Below the pieces are notes generated by a model that did no database searches, was not told where the DNA came from, and was given only the letters and a program-made list of their open reading frames with translations. From the NCBI RefSeq assembly GCF_014489615.1, contig NZ_CP060825.1:5280501-5344500 (forward strand): 64,000 nt of DNA, in the 5' to 3' direction. Origin of the DNA: Streptomyces genisteinicus (GTDB lineage Bacteria > Actinomycetota > Actinomycetes > Streptomycetales > Streptomycetaceae). Positions 39,636 through 47,636 of this stretch are shown here, piece after piece (the stretch's first letter is position 1; each line of letters begins with the position of its first letter). A program made the translations under genes and the position numbers.

Positions 39636-40379
39636 ATGGGCGGTACAGGACGCGAGGGTGCCGGCGGCGGCCGGCTGGGCAGCGCGCTGTCCGGCATAGC
39701 CGTGGCCGTCGGCTGTGTGCTCTTCCTCGGCGGCTTCGTGTGGGGCGCACTCGTCTACCAGCCGTACACGGTCCCGACCGACTCCATGGTCCCCACGGTC
39801 AACGTGGGGGACCGGGTGCTGGCCGAGCGGACGGACGGCGACGACATCCGGCGGGGCGACGTCGTGATCTTCCGTGACAAGGACTGGGGCAACCTCCCCA
39901 TGGTCAAGCGGGTCGTCGGCGTCGGCGGCGACGAGGTCGCCTGCTGCGGAGACGACGGGCGGCTGACCGTCAACGGCCGGGCGATCGACGAACCGTATCT
40001 GCGCGCCGAGGGGCCGGCCGCCGAGAACTTCACCGCCAAGGTCCCCGAGGGCCATCTCTTCCTGATGGGCGACGACCGCAGGACCTCGCTGGACTCGCGT
40101 TCCCATCTCCAGGAGCGGGGCAACGGCTCCGTGCCGCGCAGCGCCGTCGAGGCCCGTGTCGACGCGATCGCCTGGCCGCTGGACGGCGGGATGGTGGCCC
40201 GGCCCGACGCCTTCGCCGAACTGCCGGGCGGGGTGTCCCGGCCCGGCCCCGTGAAGCTGATGCTGGCCACCGTGGTGACCGGCGCGGCGCTCATCGTGGG
40301 CGGTGCCCTGTACGGGCCCGTGGCCGCGCGGACCGGGCGGGCGTGCAGGCGGGAGCGGGAGGGCGCGGGTGTCGCCTGA
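39636..40379 (+). CDS. sipZ: type I signal peptidase SipZ
   Basis: The fourth signal peptidase is a 247-residue protein. It has an N-terminal helix (IAVAVGCVLFLGGFVWGALV), the Ser in VPTDSMVPTVNVGDRVLAE, the Lys in PMVKRVVGVGGDEV, the box MGDDRRTSLDSR and a C-terminal helix (LMLATVVTGAALIVGGALY). It is the most divergent of the four and has its own promoter. Its last 11 bases overlap the start of the NUDIX gene, so the two are coupled. Confidence 0.92.
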   Translation: MGGTGREGAGGGRLGSALSGIAVAVGCVLFLGGFVWGALVYQPYTVPTDSMVPTVNVGDRVLAERTDGDDIRRGDVVIFRDKDWGNLPMVKRVVGVGGDEVACCGDDGRLTVNGRAIDEPYLRAEGPAAENFTAKVPEGHLFLMGDDRRTSLDSRSHLQERGNGSVPRSAVEARVDAIAWPLDGGMVARPDAFAELPGGVSRPGPVKLMLATVVTGAALIVGGALYGPVAARTGRACRREREGAGVA

Positions 40380-40875
40380 GCCACCGGCCGCCGAGGGGCC
40401 GCGCAGGGTCGCCAGGGTGGTCCTGCTCGACCCGGACGACCGCATCCTGCTCCTCCACGGCCACGAGCCCGCCGACCCCGCCGACGACTGGTGGTTCACC
40501 CCGGGCGGCGGGCTGGAGGGCGACGAGACGCGCGAGCAGGCGGCGCTGCGCGAGCTGGCCGAGGAGACCGGGATCACCGAGGTGGACCTCGGTCCCGTGC
40601 TCTGGCGGCGCCAGTGCTCGTTCCCGTTCGACGGCCGACGCTGGGAGCAGGACGAGTGGTACTTCCTGGCCCGCACGACGACGACCGAGACCGCCCCGGC
40701 CGGGCTCACCGAGCTGGAGCTGCGCAGTGTCGCCGGCCTCAGGTGGTGGACCTCCGCCGAACTGTCGGCGGCGCGTGAGACGGTGTACCCGACCAGGCTC
40801 GCCGAGCTGCTGCGTACGCTGCTCGACGAGGGACCTCCGAGTACGCCGGTGGTCCTCGCCCCGGAAATCGCATAG
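40369..40875 (+). CDS. NUDIX hydrolase
   Basis: This 168-residue NUDIX protein begins VSPEPPAAEGPRRVARVVLL. The Nudix box is complete: GGLEGDETREQAALRELAEE followed by TGI. It hydrolyses a nucleoside-diphosphate-linked substrate that cannot be named from sequence. GGGAGGG lies five bases before the GTG. The same neighbour (MutT-like, downstream of sipZ) is known in S. lividans. Confidence 0.93.
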   Translation: MSPEPPAAEGPRRVARVVLLDPDDRILLLHGHEPADPADDWWFTPGGGLEGDETREQAALRELAEETGITEVDLGPVLWRRQCSFPFDGRRWEQDEWYFLARTTTTETAPAGLTELELRSVAGLRWWTSAELSAARETVYPTRLAELLRTLLDEGPPSTPVVLAPEIA

Positions 40876-40930
40876 GGGCGCGGGGCGCTGGCGCACAATA
40901 GGGGGACGCAAGGCTGAAGGGGAACATGCC

Positions 40931-41239
40931 ATGAGCGCCGAGGACCTCGAGAAGTACGAGACCGAGATGGAGCTGAAGCTCTACCGGGAGTACCGAGATG
41001 TCGTCGGGCTGTTCAAATACGTGATCGAGACGGAGCGCCGCTTCTACCTCACCAACGACTACGAGATGCAGGTGCACTCGGTCCAGGGTGAGGTGTTCTT
41101 CGAGGTCTCGATGGCGGATGCCTGGGTCTGGGACATGTACCGGCCGGCCCGGTTCGTGAAGCAGGTCCGCGTGCTGACCTTCAAGGACGTGAACATCGAG
41201 GAGCTCAACAAGAGCGACCTGGAGCTCCCGGGCAGCTGA
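40931..41239 (+). CDS. DUF2469 family protein
   Basis: This 102-residue actinobacterial protein begins MSAEDLEKYETEMELKLYRE and includes ERRFYLTNDYEMQVHSVQGE and the aromatic-rich WVWDMYRPARFVKQVRVLTF. It is highly conserved in actinobacteria, always near rnhB/yraN/yifB, and its function is not established. It is acidic overall and has no membrane segment. AAGGGG precedes the ATG by about eight bases. Confidence 0.92.
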   Translation: MSAEDLEKYETEMELKLYREYRDVVGLFKYVIETERRFYLTNDYEMQVHSVQGEVFFEVSMADAWVWDMYRPARFVKQVRVLTFKDVNIEELNKSDLELPGS

Positions 41240-41381
41240 TGCCCCCGCCTGGGGCTGCCGCGGCGGGGTGTGCTTGCCGCGCTCACCGTCGGCGCCGAGA
41301 GCGCCGACAGCGCCGTCAGCATCGAGAGCCACGTAATCCCCGTCAGCTCCGACAGCTCCGTCACCCGTGTGGGTGGCGGAG

Positions 41382-41408
41382 TTTTCCACAGCGGGGCCCT
41401 TGTCCACC
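41382..41408 (+). promoter_or_regulatory. two near-matches to DnaA boxes upstream of yraN
   Basis: TTTTCCACA (41382-41390) and TTGTCCACC (41400-41408) each differ by one base from the Streptomyces DnaA box TTGTCCACA. They are in the same orientation, 18 bases apart. Confidence 0.35.
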
Positions 41409-41474
41409 GATTCCCGGCAAGATCCACATCATCCGGGCCGACGCCGCAGAGTCGGTGCCGGAGGTGGTGCCGAC

Positions 41475-41840
41475 ATGAACGCGACGCGCGCACTGGGACG
41501 GTACGGAGAGGATCTGGCGGCCCGGCTGCTGACCGGGTCGGGGATGCGGCTGCTGGCGAGGAACTGGCGCTGCGGAAGGGCCGGCGAGATCGACATCGTG
41601 GCCCGCGAGGGCGACGTGCTCGTCGTCTGCGAGGTCAAGACCCGCAGGGCCGGTGCGGCCCACGGACACCCGATGGCGGCCGTGACGCCCGCCAAGTCCC
41701 GCAGGCTCAGGCACCTCGCGGAGTGCTGGGCGGCCCGGCACGGCGGAGCGCCACCGGGCGGGATCCGCGTGGACCTGGTGGGTGTCGTGCTGCCCCGCAG
41801 GGGCGCCGCCGTGGTGGAGCACGCCAGGGGGGTGGCGTGA
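41475..41840 (+). CDS. YraN family (UPF0102) endonuclease-like protein
   Basis: This 121-residue protein, MNATRALGRYGEDLAARLLT, has the restriction-endonuclease-like core GEIDIVAREGDVLVVCEVKT with the E-x-D...E-x-K pattern of the family. YraN proteins are proposed to take part in DNA uptake or repair because they cluster with yifB/comM and dprA, as here. The stop codon overlaps the start of the next gene (TGATG). Confidence 0.92.
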   Translation: MNATRALGRYGEDLAARLLTGSGMRLLARNWRCGRAGEIDIVAREGDVLVVCEVKTRRAGAAHGHPMAAVTPAKSRRLRHLAECWAARHGGAPPGGIRVDLVGVVLPRRGAAVVEHARGVA

Positions 41841-43453
41841 TGGGGTTCGCCCGTGCCTGCTCCGTCGCCCTCGTCGGCGTCGAGGGCGTGGTGGTGGAGG
41901 TCCAGGCCGACCTGGAGCCCGGGGTGGCCGCGTTCACCCTGGTGGGGCTGCCGGACAAGAGCCTTGTCGAGAGCCGGGACCGGGTCCGGGCCGCGGTGGT
42001 CAACTCGGGGGCCGAATGGCCGCAGAAGAAGCTCACCGTGGGCCTCAGCCCCGCGTCCGTGCCCAAGGGCGGCAGCGGATTCGATCTCGCCGTGGCGGTG
42101 TCCGTGCTGGCGGCGGCCGAGCGCATCGACCCACGGCAGATCGCCGACCTGGTCCTCATCGGAGAGCTCGGGCTGGACGGCCGGGTGCGACCGGTGCGCG
42201 GGGTGCTCCCCGCGGTCCTCGCGGCGGCCGAGGCGGGGTACGAGCAGGTGGTCGTGCCGGAACAGACGGCGGGCGAGGCGTCCCTGGTCCCCGGCGTGTC
42301 CGTGCTGGGCGTCCGCACCCTCCGGCAGCTGATCGCGGTGCTCGCCGACGAACCGGTGCCCCATGAGGAGCCCGTCGCCGCCGGGCGGCGCGACCCGGCC
42401 CTCGCCGGGCTCCTCGTGCCAGGCGCCGGGGTGGGCAGCGGGGCTCGCACGGTGTCCGGGGTCGGCGGCGGGCCCGACCTGGCGGACGTCGCGGGCCAGC
42501 GGACCGCCCGCACCGGACTGGAGGTCGCCGCGGCCGGCGGCCACCACCTGCTGCTCACCGGGCCGCCGGGCGCGGGCAAGACCATGCTGGCCGAGCGTTT
42601 GCCGGGCGTGCTCCCGCCGCTGACCCGGCGGGAATCGCTGGAGGTCACCGCGGTCCACTCGGTGGCGGGCGTGCTCCCGCCCGGCGAGCCCCTGGTACGC
42701 ACCGCCCCGTACTGCGCCCCGCACCACTCGGCGACCATGCAGGCGCTCGTCGGCGGCGGGCACGGGCTGCCCAGGCCCGGAGCCGTCTCCCTGGCCCACC
42801 GGGGCGTGCTCTTCCTCGACGAGGCGCCGGAGTTCTCCGGGAAGGCGCTCGACGCCCTGCGCCAACCCCTGGAGTCCGGTCACGTCGTGGTCGCCCGGAG
42901 CGGCGGCGTCGTCCGCCTGCCCGCGCGCTTCCTCATGGTCCTCGCGGCCAACCCCTGTCCCTGCGGGCGGCACACCCTGCACGGCTCCGGCTGCGAATGC
43001 CCACCGTCCGTCGTCCGCCGCTACCAGGCACGGATGTCCGGACCGCTGCTCGACCGGGTGGACCTGCGGATCGAGGTCGAACCGGTCCACCGTTCGGCAC
43101 TGGCGGGCGGGGGCGGGGAGTCCACCGCCGTGGTCGCCGCCCGCGTGCTGGAGGCCAGGGCGCGGGCGGCTGCCAGGCTCCGGGGCACCGGCTGGTCGGT
43201 CAACAGCGAGGTCCCGGGCCATGAGCTGCGCACCCGGTGGACCGTGGCCCCCGGAGCACTGGAGGCCGTCGAGCGGGACATGGACCGGGGACTGCTCACG
43301 GCGCGCGGTCTCGACAGGGTGCTGCGCGTCGCCTGGACCATCGCCGACCTGCACGGCCGCGACCGGCCGGATGCCCGGGACGTGGCGCTCGCACTCGAAC
43401 TGCGGACCGGGATCGCCCGGGGTGCTGCCGGCCTGGCCGGAGCGGCCCGGTGA
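41840..43453 (+). CDS. YifB family Mg chelatase-like AAA+ ATPase (ComM-like)
   Basis: This 537-residue protein begins MGFARACSVALVGVEGVVVE. It has an N-terminal Lon-like domain (GLPDKSLVESRDRVRAAVVN), a AAA+ core with Walker A GPPGAGKTMLAERLPGVLPP and Walker B VLFLDEAPEFSG, a zinc-like Cys cluster (CPCGRHTLHGSGCEC) and a C-terminal helical domain. In Vibrio, ComM is a branch-migration helicase used in transformation. Its role in Streptomyces is unproven. It overlaps yraN and dprA by one to four bases, forming a tight three-gene unit. Confidence 0.94.
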   Translation: MGFARACSVALVGVEGVVVEVQADLEPGVAAFTLVGLPDKSLVESRDRVRAAVVNSGAEWPQKKLTVGLSPASVPKGGSGFDLAVAVSVLAAAERIDPRQIADLVLIGELGLDGRVRPVRGVLPAVLAAAEAGYEQVVVPEQTAGEASLVPGVSVLGVRTLRQLIAVLADEPVPHEEPVAAGRRDPALAGLLVPGAGVGSGARTVSGVGGGPDLADVAGQRTARTGLEVAAAGGHHLLLTGPPGAGKTMLAERLPGVLPPLTRRESLEVTAVHSVAGVLPPGEPLVRTAPYCAPHHSATMQALVGGGHGLPRPGAVSLAHRGVLFLDEAPEFSGKALDALRQPLESGHVVVARSGGVVRLPARFLMVLAANPCPCGRHTLHGSGCECPPSVVRRYQARMSGPLLDRVDLRIEVEPVHRSALAGGGGESTAVVAARVLEARARAAARLRGTGWSVNSEVPGHELRTRWTVAPGALEAVERDMDRGLLTARGLDRVLRVAWTIADLHGRDRPDARDVALALELRTGIARGAAGLAGAAR

Positions 43454-44928
43454 GGCCGGGGCCAGGAGCGGACGGAACAGAGGCGCGCACCGGGGCACCG
43501 GAGGGGCCCGCCCCGGCGTGCGAGCCGCCGAGCGCGCCCGGCGCGGGCGCCGGCGGGCAGCGGGCGTCCGCTGCGGAGTCGGCGGCCGGCGCGGCGGGCG
43601 GGGGACGGGCGCCGGGTGCGGTTGCGGCCGCGGGTGAGCCGGCGGACGGCGAGGGTTGGCTGTCGGGTGCGGGTGCGGGTGCGGGCGGCGCCGGGCGGTC
43701 GTCCGGCGCAGGGGCGGTCGCCGGGACGGGTGAGCGGGCGTCGCCCGGTGCCTGCCGGTCGCCGGGGACGGCCGGCAGGGAGCCGGAGCGAGTGGCGCGG
43801 GCCGCGCTCACCCAGATCCTGGAGCCCGGCGACGAGAGAGGCGGCCGCTGGCTGCGCGCCATGGGAGCCGAGGAACTGCTGGCGCTGCTGATGTCCGATC
43901 GCGTACCGGCCGGCTCCCTGCCGGGTGCCACCCCGCGTGGCGTCGACGGACTGCGGGCACGGGCCTCCGCCGTCGTCCCCGGCAGAGCGCTCGACGCGGT
44001 GCGCGGGGCAGGGGGGAGGTTCGTGGTGCCGGGCGACGCCGAGTGGCCGACCCAGCTCGACGACCTCGGCGACGCCCGCCCGGTCGGTCTGTGGCTGCGG
44101 GGCGGATTCGACCTCAGGAGATGGGCCCTGCGGTCCGTCGCCCTCGTCGGCGCCCGGGCCTGCACCCCCTACGGGGCCCACATGGCCGCAGCCCTCGCCG
44201 CCGGACTCGCCGAACGGGGCTGGGTGGTGGTGTCGGGCGGTGCGTACGGTGTCGACGGTGCCGCGCACCGCGGGGCGCTCGCGGCGGGCGGTGCCACTGT
44301 CGCCGTCCTCGCCTGCGGGGTGGACACCGACTACCCGAAGGGCCATACCGAACTGTTCGGCAGGATCGCCCGGCAAGGGGTGCTCGTCAGCGAGCTGCCC
44401 CCCGGCGAGCACCCCACCCCGAGCCGGTTCGTGCTGCGGAACCGGGTGATCGCGGCGCTCACCCGGGGCACGGTCGTGGTCGAGGCCGCGTACCGCAGCG
44501 GGTCACTGGTCACCGCCCGCGCAGCGCAGCGCCTCGGCCGCTTCACCATGGGCGTACCGGGCCCGGCGACCAGCGGCTTGTCGGCGGGTGTGCACGAACT
44601 GCTGCGCGGCGAAGGTGTGCTCGTCACCGACGCGGCGGAAGTCGTCGAGCTTGTGGGGGACATGGGTGCGCTCGCGCCCGAGCGAGCCGGACCCGCCCTG
44701 CCGAGGGACGTCCTGGAACCCGCCGGCAGACGGGTGCTCGAAGCGCTGCCGGGCCGGGGCACGGCCACGGCGCGCGACGTGGCACGGGCCGCGGGCGTCC
44801 CCGAGGACGAGGCCCGCGGCAGGCTGTACGAACTCCTGTCGCTGGGCTTCGTCGAACGGCGCGGAACGGCCTGGAAGTTGGCTCCCCGGCCGATTCGGGG
44901 TTCGAACGCGCGGCGAGGCGGTGCTTGA
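43450..44928 (+). CDS. dprA: DNA-processing protein DprA
   Basis: DprA loads RecA onto single-stranded DNA. The Rossmann-like core shows GARACTPYGAHMAAALAAGL, VVSGGAYGVDGAAHRGAL and PTPSRFVLRNRVIAALTRGT with VVVEAAYRSGSLVTAR; a winged-helix-like C-terminus (TARDVARAAGVPEDEARGRL) follows. The GTG used here overlaps the previous stop (GTGA) and gives 492 residues, with about 115 low-complexity Gly/Ala residues before the conserved part. The true start may instead be the in-frame GTG at 43792, which gives a family-typical length (about 378). Confidence 0.88.
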   Translation: MRPGPGADGTEARTGAPEGPAPACEPPSAPGAGAGGQRASAAESAAGAAGGGRAPGAVAAAGEPADGEGWLSGAGAGAGGAGRSSGAGAVAGTGERASPGACRSPGTAGREPERVARAALTQILEPGDERGGRWLRAMGAEELLALLMSDRVPAGSLPGATPRGVDGLRARASAVVPGRALDAVRGAGGRFVVPGDAEWPTQLDDLGDARPVGLWLRGGFDLRRWALRSVALVGARACTPYGAHMAAALAAGLAERGWVVVSGGAYGVDGAAHRGALAAGGATVAVLACGVDTDYPKGHTELFGRIARQGVLVSELPPGEHPTPSRFVLRNRVIAALTRGTVVVEAAYRSGSLVTARAAQRLGRFTMGVPGPATSGLSAGVHELLRGEGVLVTDAAEVVELVGDMGALAPERAGPALPRDVLEPAGRRVLEALPGRGTATARDVARAAGVPEDEARGRLYELLSLGFVERRGTAWKLAPRPIRGSNARRGGA

Positions 44929-45166
44929 CCTGAAGCATTCGGGTGAAAGGGTGAAGCGATGACCTTCTCAGCCCCGTCTGTGACGCCTGAGGGGCCCGTG
45001 CACCGTGTGTCGGCCCCGATTCGAAGGTGTGGACGAGGGCGTATATCCGCCGGTGCCCGTTCCTCCGGCCTCGCCCACCGCGACCGCGCAGTCACGCTAC
45101 GCTCGCAAGGTTCCGGCCTCGGCCGCCCTCCCCGCCCCCTCACAGCAGAACGGCTCAAGGCAACGC

Positions 45167-46003
45167 ATGCCCCAGCACACGTCCGGGTCTGACCGCGCGG
45201 CAGCGCCACCCGCGGCCCGTGGCACCGTGCGGCCATCGGCTCCCTCCTCGCTCGAGGAGCTGTGGCGGTCGTACAAGGCCACGGGCGACGAGCGGCTGAG
45301 GGAGCAGCTGATCCTGCACTACTCCCCGCTGGTCAAGTACGTGGCGGGCCGGGTCAGCGTGGGGCTGCCGTCCAACGTGGAGCAGGCGGACTTCGTCTCC
45401 TCCGGAGTCTTCGGACTGATCGACGCCATCGAGAAGTTCGACGTCGAGCGGTCGATCAAGTTCGAGACGTACGCGATCACCCGCATCCGCGGCGCGATGA
45501 TCGACGAACTGCGGGCGCTCGACTGGATCCCGCGGTCCGTGCGGCAGAAGGCCCGTGCGGTCGAGCGCGCGTACGCCACCCTGGAGGCGCAACTGCGCCG
45601 TACTCCGTCCGAGACGGAGGTGGCCGCCGAGATGGACGTCACGGTCGAGGAACTCCACTCGGTTTTCAGCCAGTTGTCGCTCGCCAACGTGGTCGCCCTG
45701 GAAGAGCTGCTCCACGTCGGCGGCGAAGGAGGCGACCGGCTCAGCCTGATGGACACCCTGGAGGACACCGCCGCCGACAATCCCGTCGAGGTCGCCGAGG
45801 ACCGGGAACTGCGCAGGCTCCTCGCCCGGGCCATCAACACCCTCCCCGACAGGGAGAAGACGGTGGTGACCCTCTACTACTACGAGGGGCTCACCCTCGC
45901 GGAGATCGGCCATGTGCTGGGAGTCACCGAGAGCAGGGTGAGCCAGATCCACACCAAGTCGGTCCTGCAGCTCCGCGCCAAGCTGGCCGACGTGGGACGC
46001 TGA
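45167..46003 (+). CDS. whiG: RNA polymerase sigma factor WhiG
   Basis: WhiG is the motility-type sigma factor that commits aerial hyphae to sporulation in Streptomyces. The 278-residue protein begins MPQHTSGSDRAAAPPAARGT. Region 2 is LILHYSPLVKYVAGRVSVGL to IKFETYAITRIRGAMIDELR, region 3 follows WIPRSVRQKARAVERAYATL, and region 4 is TLAEIGHVLGVTESRVSQIH. It is nearly the full-length S. coelicolor WhiG as I recall it. AAGG lies six bases before the ATG. Activity in S. coelicolor is controlled by the anti-sigma factor RsiG with c-di-GMP, which is not encoded here. Confidence 0.96.
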   Translation: MPQHTSGSDRAAAPPAARGTVRPSAPSSLEELWRSYKATGDERLREQLILHYSPLVKYVAGRVSVGLPSNVEQADFVSSGVFGLIDAIEKFDVERSIKFETYAITRIRGAMIDELRALDWIPRSVRQKARAVERAYATLEAQLRRTPSETEVAAEMDVTVEELHSVFSQLSLANVVALEELLHVGGEGGDRLSLMDTLEDTAADNPVEVAEDRELRRLLARAINTLPDREKTVVTLYYYEGLTLAEIGHVLGVTESRVSQIHTKSVLQLRAKLADVGR

Positions 46004-46040
46004 CGCCCCGGGACGGCCGCCGCATCCGTAGAGTGGGGGG

Positions 46041-46622
46041 GTGCCCAGGATTCGAGCGGCCTCCGTGGCCGAGCACCGGACGATGCAGCGAGGCGCCCTG
46101 CTGGACGCCGCGCGCTCTCTCCTGTCCGAAGGCGGCACCGAGGCGCTGACCTTCCCCGCGCTCGCCGAGCGCACGGGGCTCGCCCGGTCGTCCGTCTACG
46201 AGTACTTCCGCTCCCGTGCGGCAGTGGTCGAAGAGCTGTGCGCGGTGGACTTCCCCGTGTGGGCGGCCGAGATCGAAGGCGCCATGGACCTGGCCGGCTC
46301 CCCCGAGGCCAAGGTCGAGGCGTATGTGCGCCGCCAGCTGGAACTCGTCGGCGACCGCCGCCACCGGGCCGTCGTCGCGATCTCCGCGAGCGAACTGGAC
46401 GCCGGCGCCCGCGAGAAGATCCGCGCCGCCCACGGAGCCCTGATCGCCATGATCGTGGAGGCCCTGGCCGAGCTGGGGCAGGCGGAACCGCGCCTGTCCG
46501 CCATGCTGCTCCAGGGCATGGTCGACGCCGCGGTCCGCCGCATCGAACTGGGCGCCGCAGAGGATCCCTCCGCCATCGCCGACGCCACCGTCGCGATGGC
46601 GCTGCGCGGCGTCCGCGGCTGA
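46041..46622 (+). CDS. TetR family transcriptional regulator
   Basis: This 193-residue regulator has the TetR helix-turn-helix TFPALAERTGLARSSVYEYF (about residues 37-56) and a divergent ligand domain. No partner gene is clear: the minus-strand M23 gene is convergent and whiG is upstream. TAGAGT (46029-46034) ends six bases before the GTG, with only a G-run between, so it may be leaderless. Effector unknown. Confidence 0.9.
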   Translation: MPRIRAASVAEHRTMQRGALLDAARSLLSEGGTEALTFPALAERTGLARSSVYEYFRSRAAVVEELCAVDFPVWAAEIEGAMDLAGSPEAKVEAYVRRQLELVGDRRHRAVVAISASELDAGAREKIRAAHGALIAMIVEALAELGQAEPRLSAMLLQGMVDAAVRRIELGAAEDPSAIADATVAMALRGVRG

Positions 46623-47379
46623 CGCGCGCGGGACGGGGGCGTCCGGGGCCGGCGGTACGCAGCGCGCGGTGCGCCGCACCCGCGGTCACCAGCAGCAGCC
46701 CCGCGTGCACCGCCTCCACGGGCGCCGCCGGGCCGCCGGCGGCCGGTGCCGGGCCGAGCGGCACCGAGAACACCGGCAGCAGCCGCGAGGGTCCGCGCCG
46801 CAGCAGCGCGGCGGGGAGCGGCGACAGCGGATCCAGGTAGGCGTCCCCGCGCCGCAGTCCCCAGTGCAGGCACGCCCCGGGGCAGTGGCCTGCGGCGCCG
46901 CCCGGCGGCCCGCCGTCGAGGGTGGCGACGACCTGCCCCGCCGTCACCGTGTCGCCCTCCGCGACCAGGGCCGTCACCGGTTCGTACGTCGTGCGCAGCG
47001 GCGGGTCCCCCGTACCGGTGAGAGCGATGCTGAGCACTCCGCGCCCCGCCACCGCGCCCGCGAACGACACCCGCCCGTCGGCCGCGGCGCGCACCGGGGA
47101 GCCGGGGGCCGCGGCGAGATCGACACCCCGGTGGCCCGCCCCGTACGGCGACGCCGGGGGATCCCAGCCCCTCACGACCACGGGACGCGGTGCGCCGCCG
47201 ACCGGCCAGCCGTACCCGCCGCCGGCCTGATCCGCCCGTGCGGGGACGGCGCACAGGGCGAGCAGCAGCAGGGCCGCCGCGACCGGCAGCCGGAGGGTCC
47301 GGGCCAGCGCCCGGGGGCGGTCGGGGCGTGGTGCGGCGGGCGCGGGGCGCCGGTGCCGCACGGAGAGTGCGCGGTTCAT
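46623..47379 (-). CDS. secreted M23 (LytM) peptidase-like protein, 3' end uncertain
   Basis: The protein begins MNRALSVRHRRPAPAAPRPD, with a signal peptide (LRLPVAAALLLLALCAVPARAD). The LytM domain has metal ligands in AGHRGVDLAAAPGSPV and GACLHWGLRRG. In active M23 enzymes the second motif is H-x-H; here the first His is Cys, so hydrolase activity is doubtful. After the domain and a hydrophobic Ala-rich end the frame has no stop until 45880, antisense through the TetR gene and into whiG. I place the left limit provisionally at the end of the TetR gene. A lost stop, a frameshift or a real overlap are all possible. Confidence 0.75.
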
Positions 47380-47430
47380 GGCGCAACGATGACTCCGGCG
47401 GCCCGCCGCGAGTGGATCATGGTCCGGATC

Positions 47431-47457
47431 TGTGGACAACCGGCTCGTTGTGGACAG
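47431..47457 (-). promoter_or_regulatory. two DnaA boxes upstream of rpsB
   Basis: TGTGGACAA (47431-47439) is the exact complement of the Streptomyces DnaA box TTGTCCACA. TGTGGACAG (47449-47457) is the complement of the permitted variant CTGTCCACA. They share orientation and lie 18 bases apart, 30-60 bases upstream of a TACACT -10-like hexamer (47487-47492). Confidence 0.6.
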
Positions 47458-47636
47458 CGGCGTCACCCGGGGCTCCCGGGGTCCCGTACACTTCATCTGG
47501 CGATCCGGGTCACCGGGTCGACTTCGCACGCCCCGCCACCGGACCCTTCACGGTCGGTGGCCGCGCTCCTCGGTCCTTCTGTGGCACGGCGCGTCGGGGC
47601 GTCAGGACACAACCGAGAACCCAAGGAGATACGGCC

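Noticed and set aside
44959..45192. 77-codon open frame between dprA and whiG
   Set aside because: Composition is shadow-like and it overlaps the whiG start out of frame; no supporting signal.
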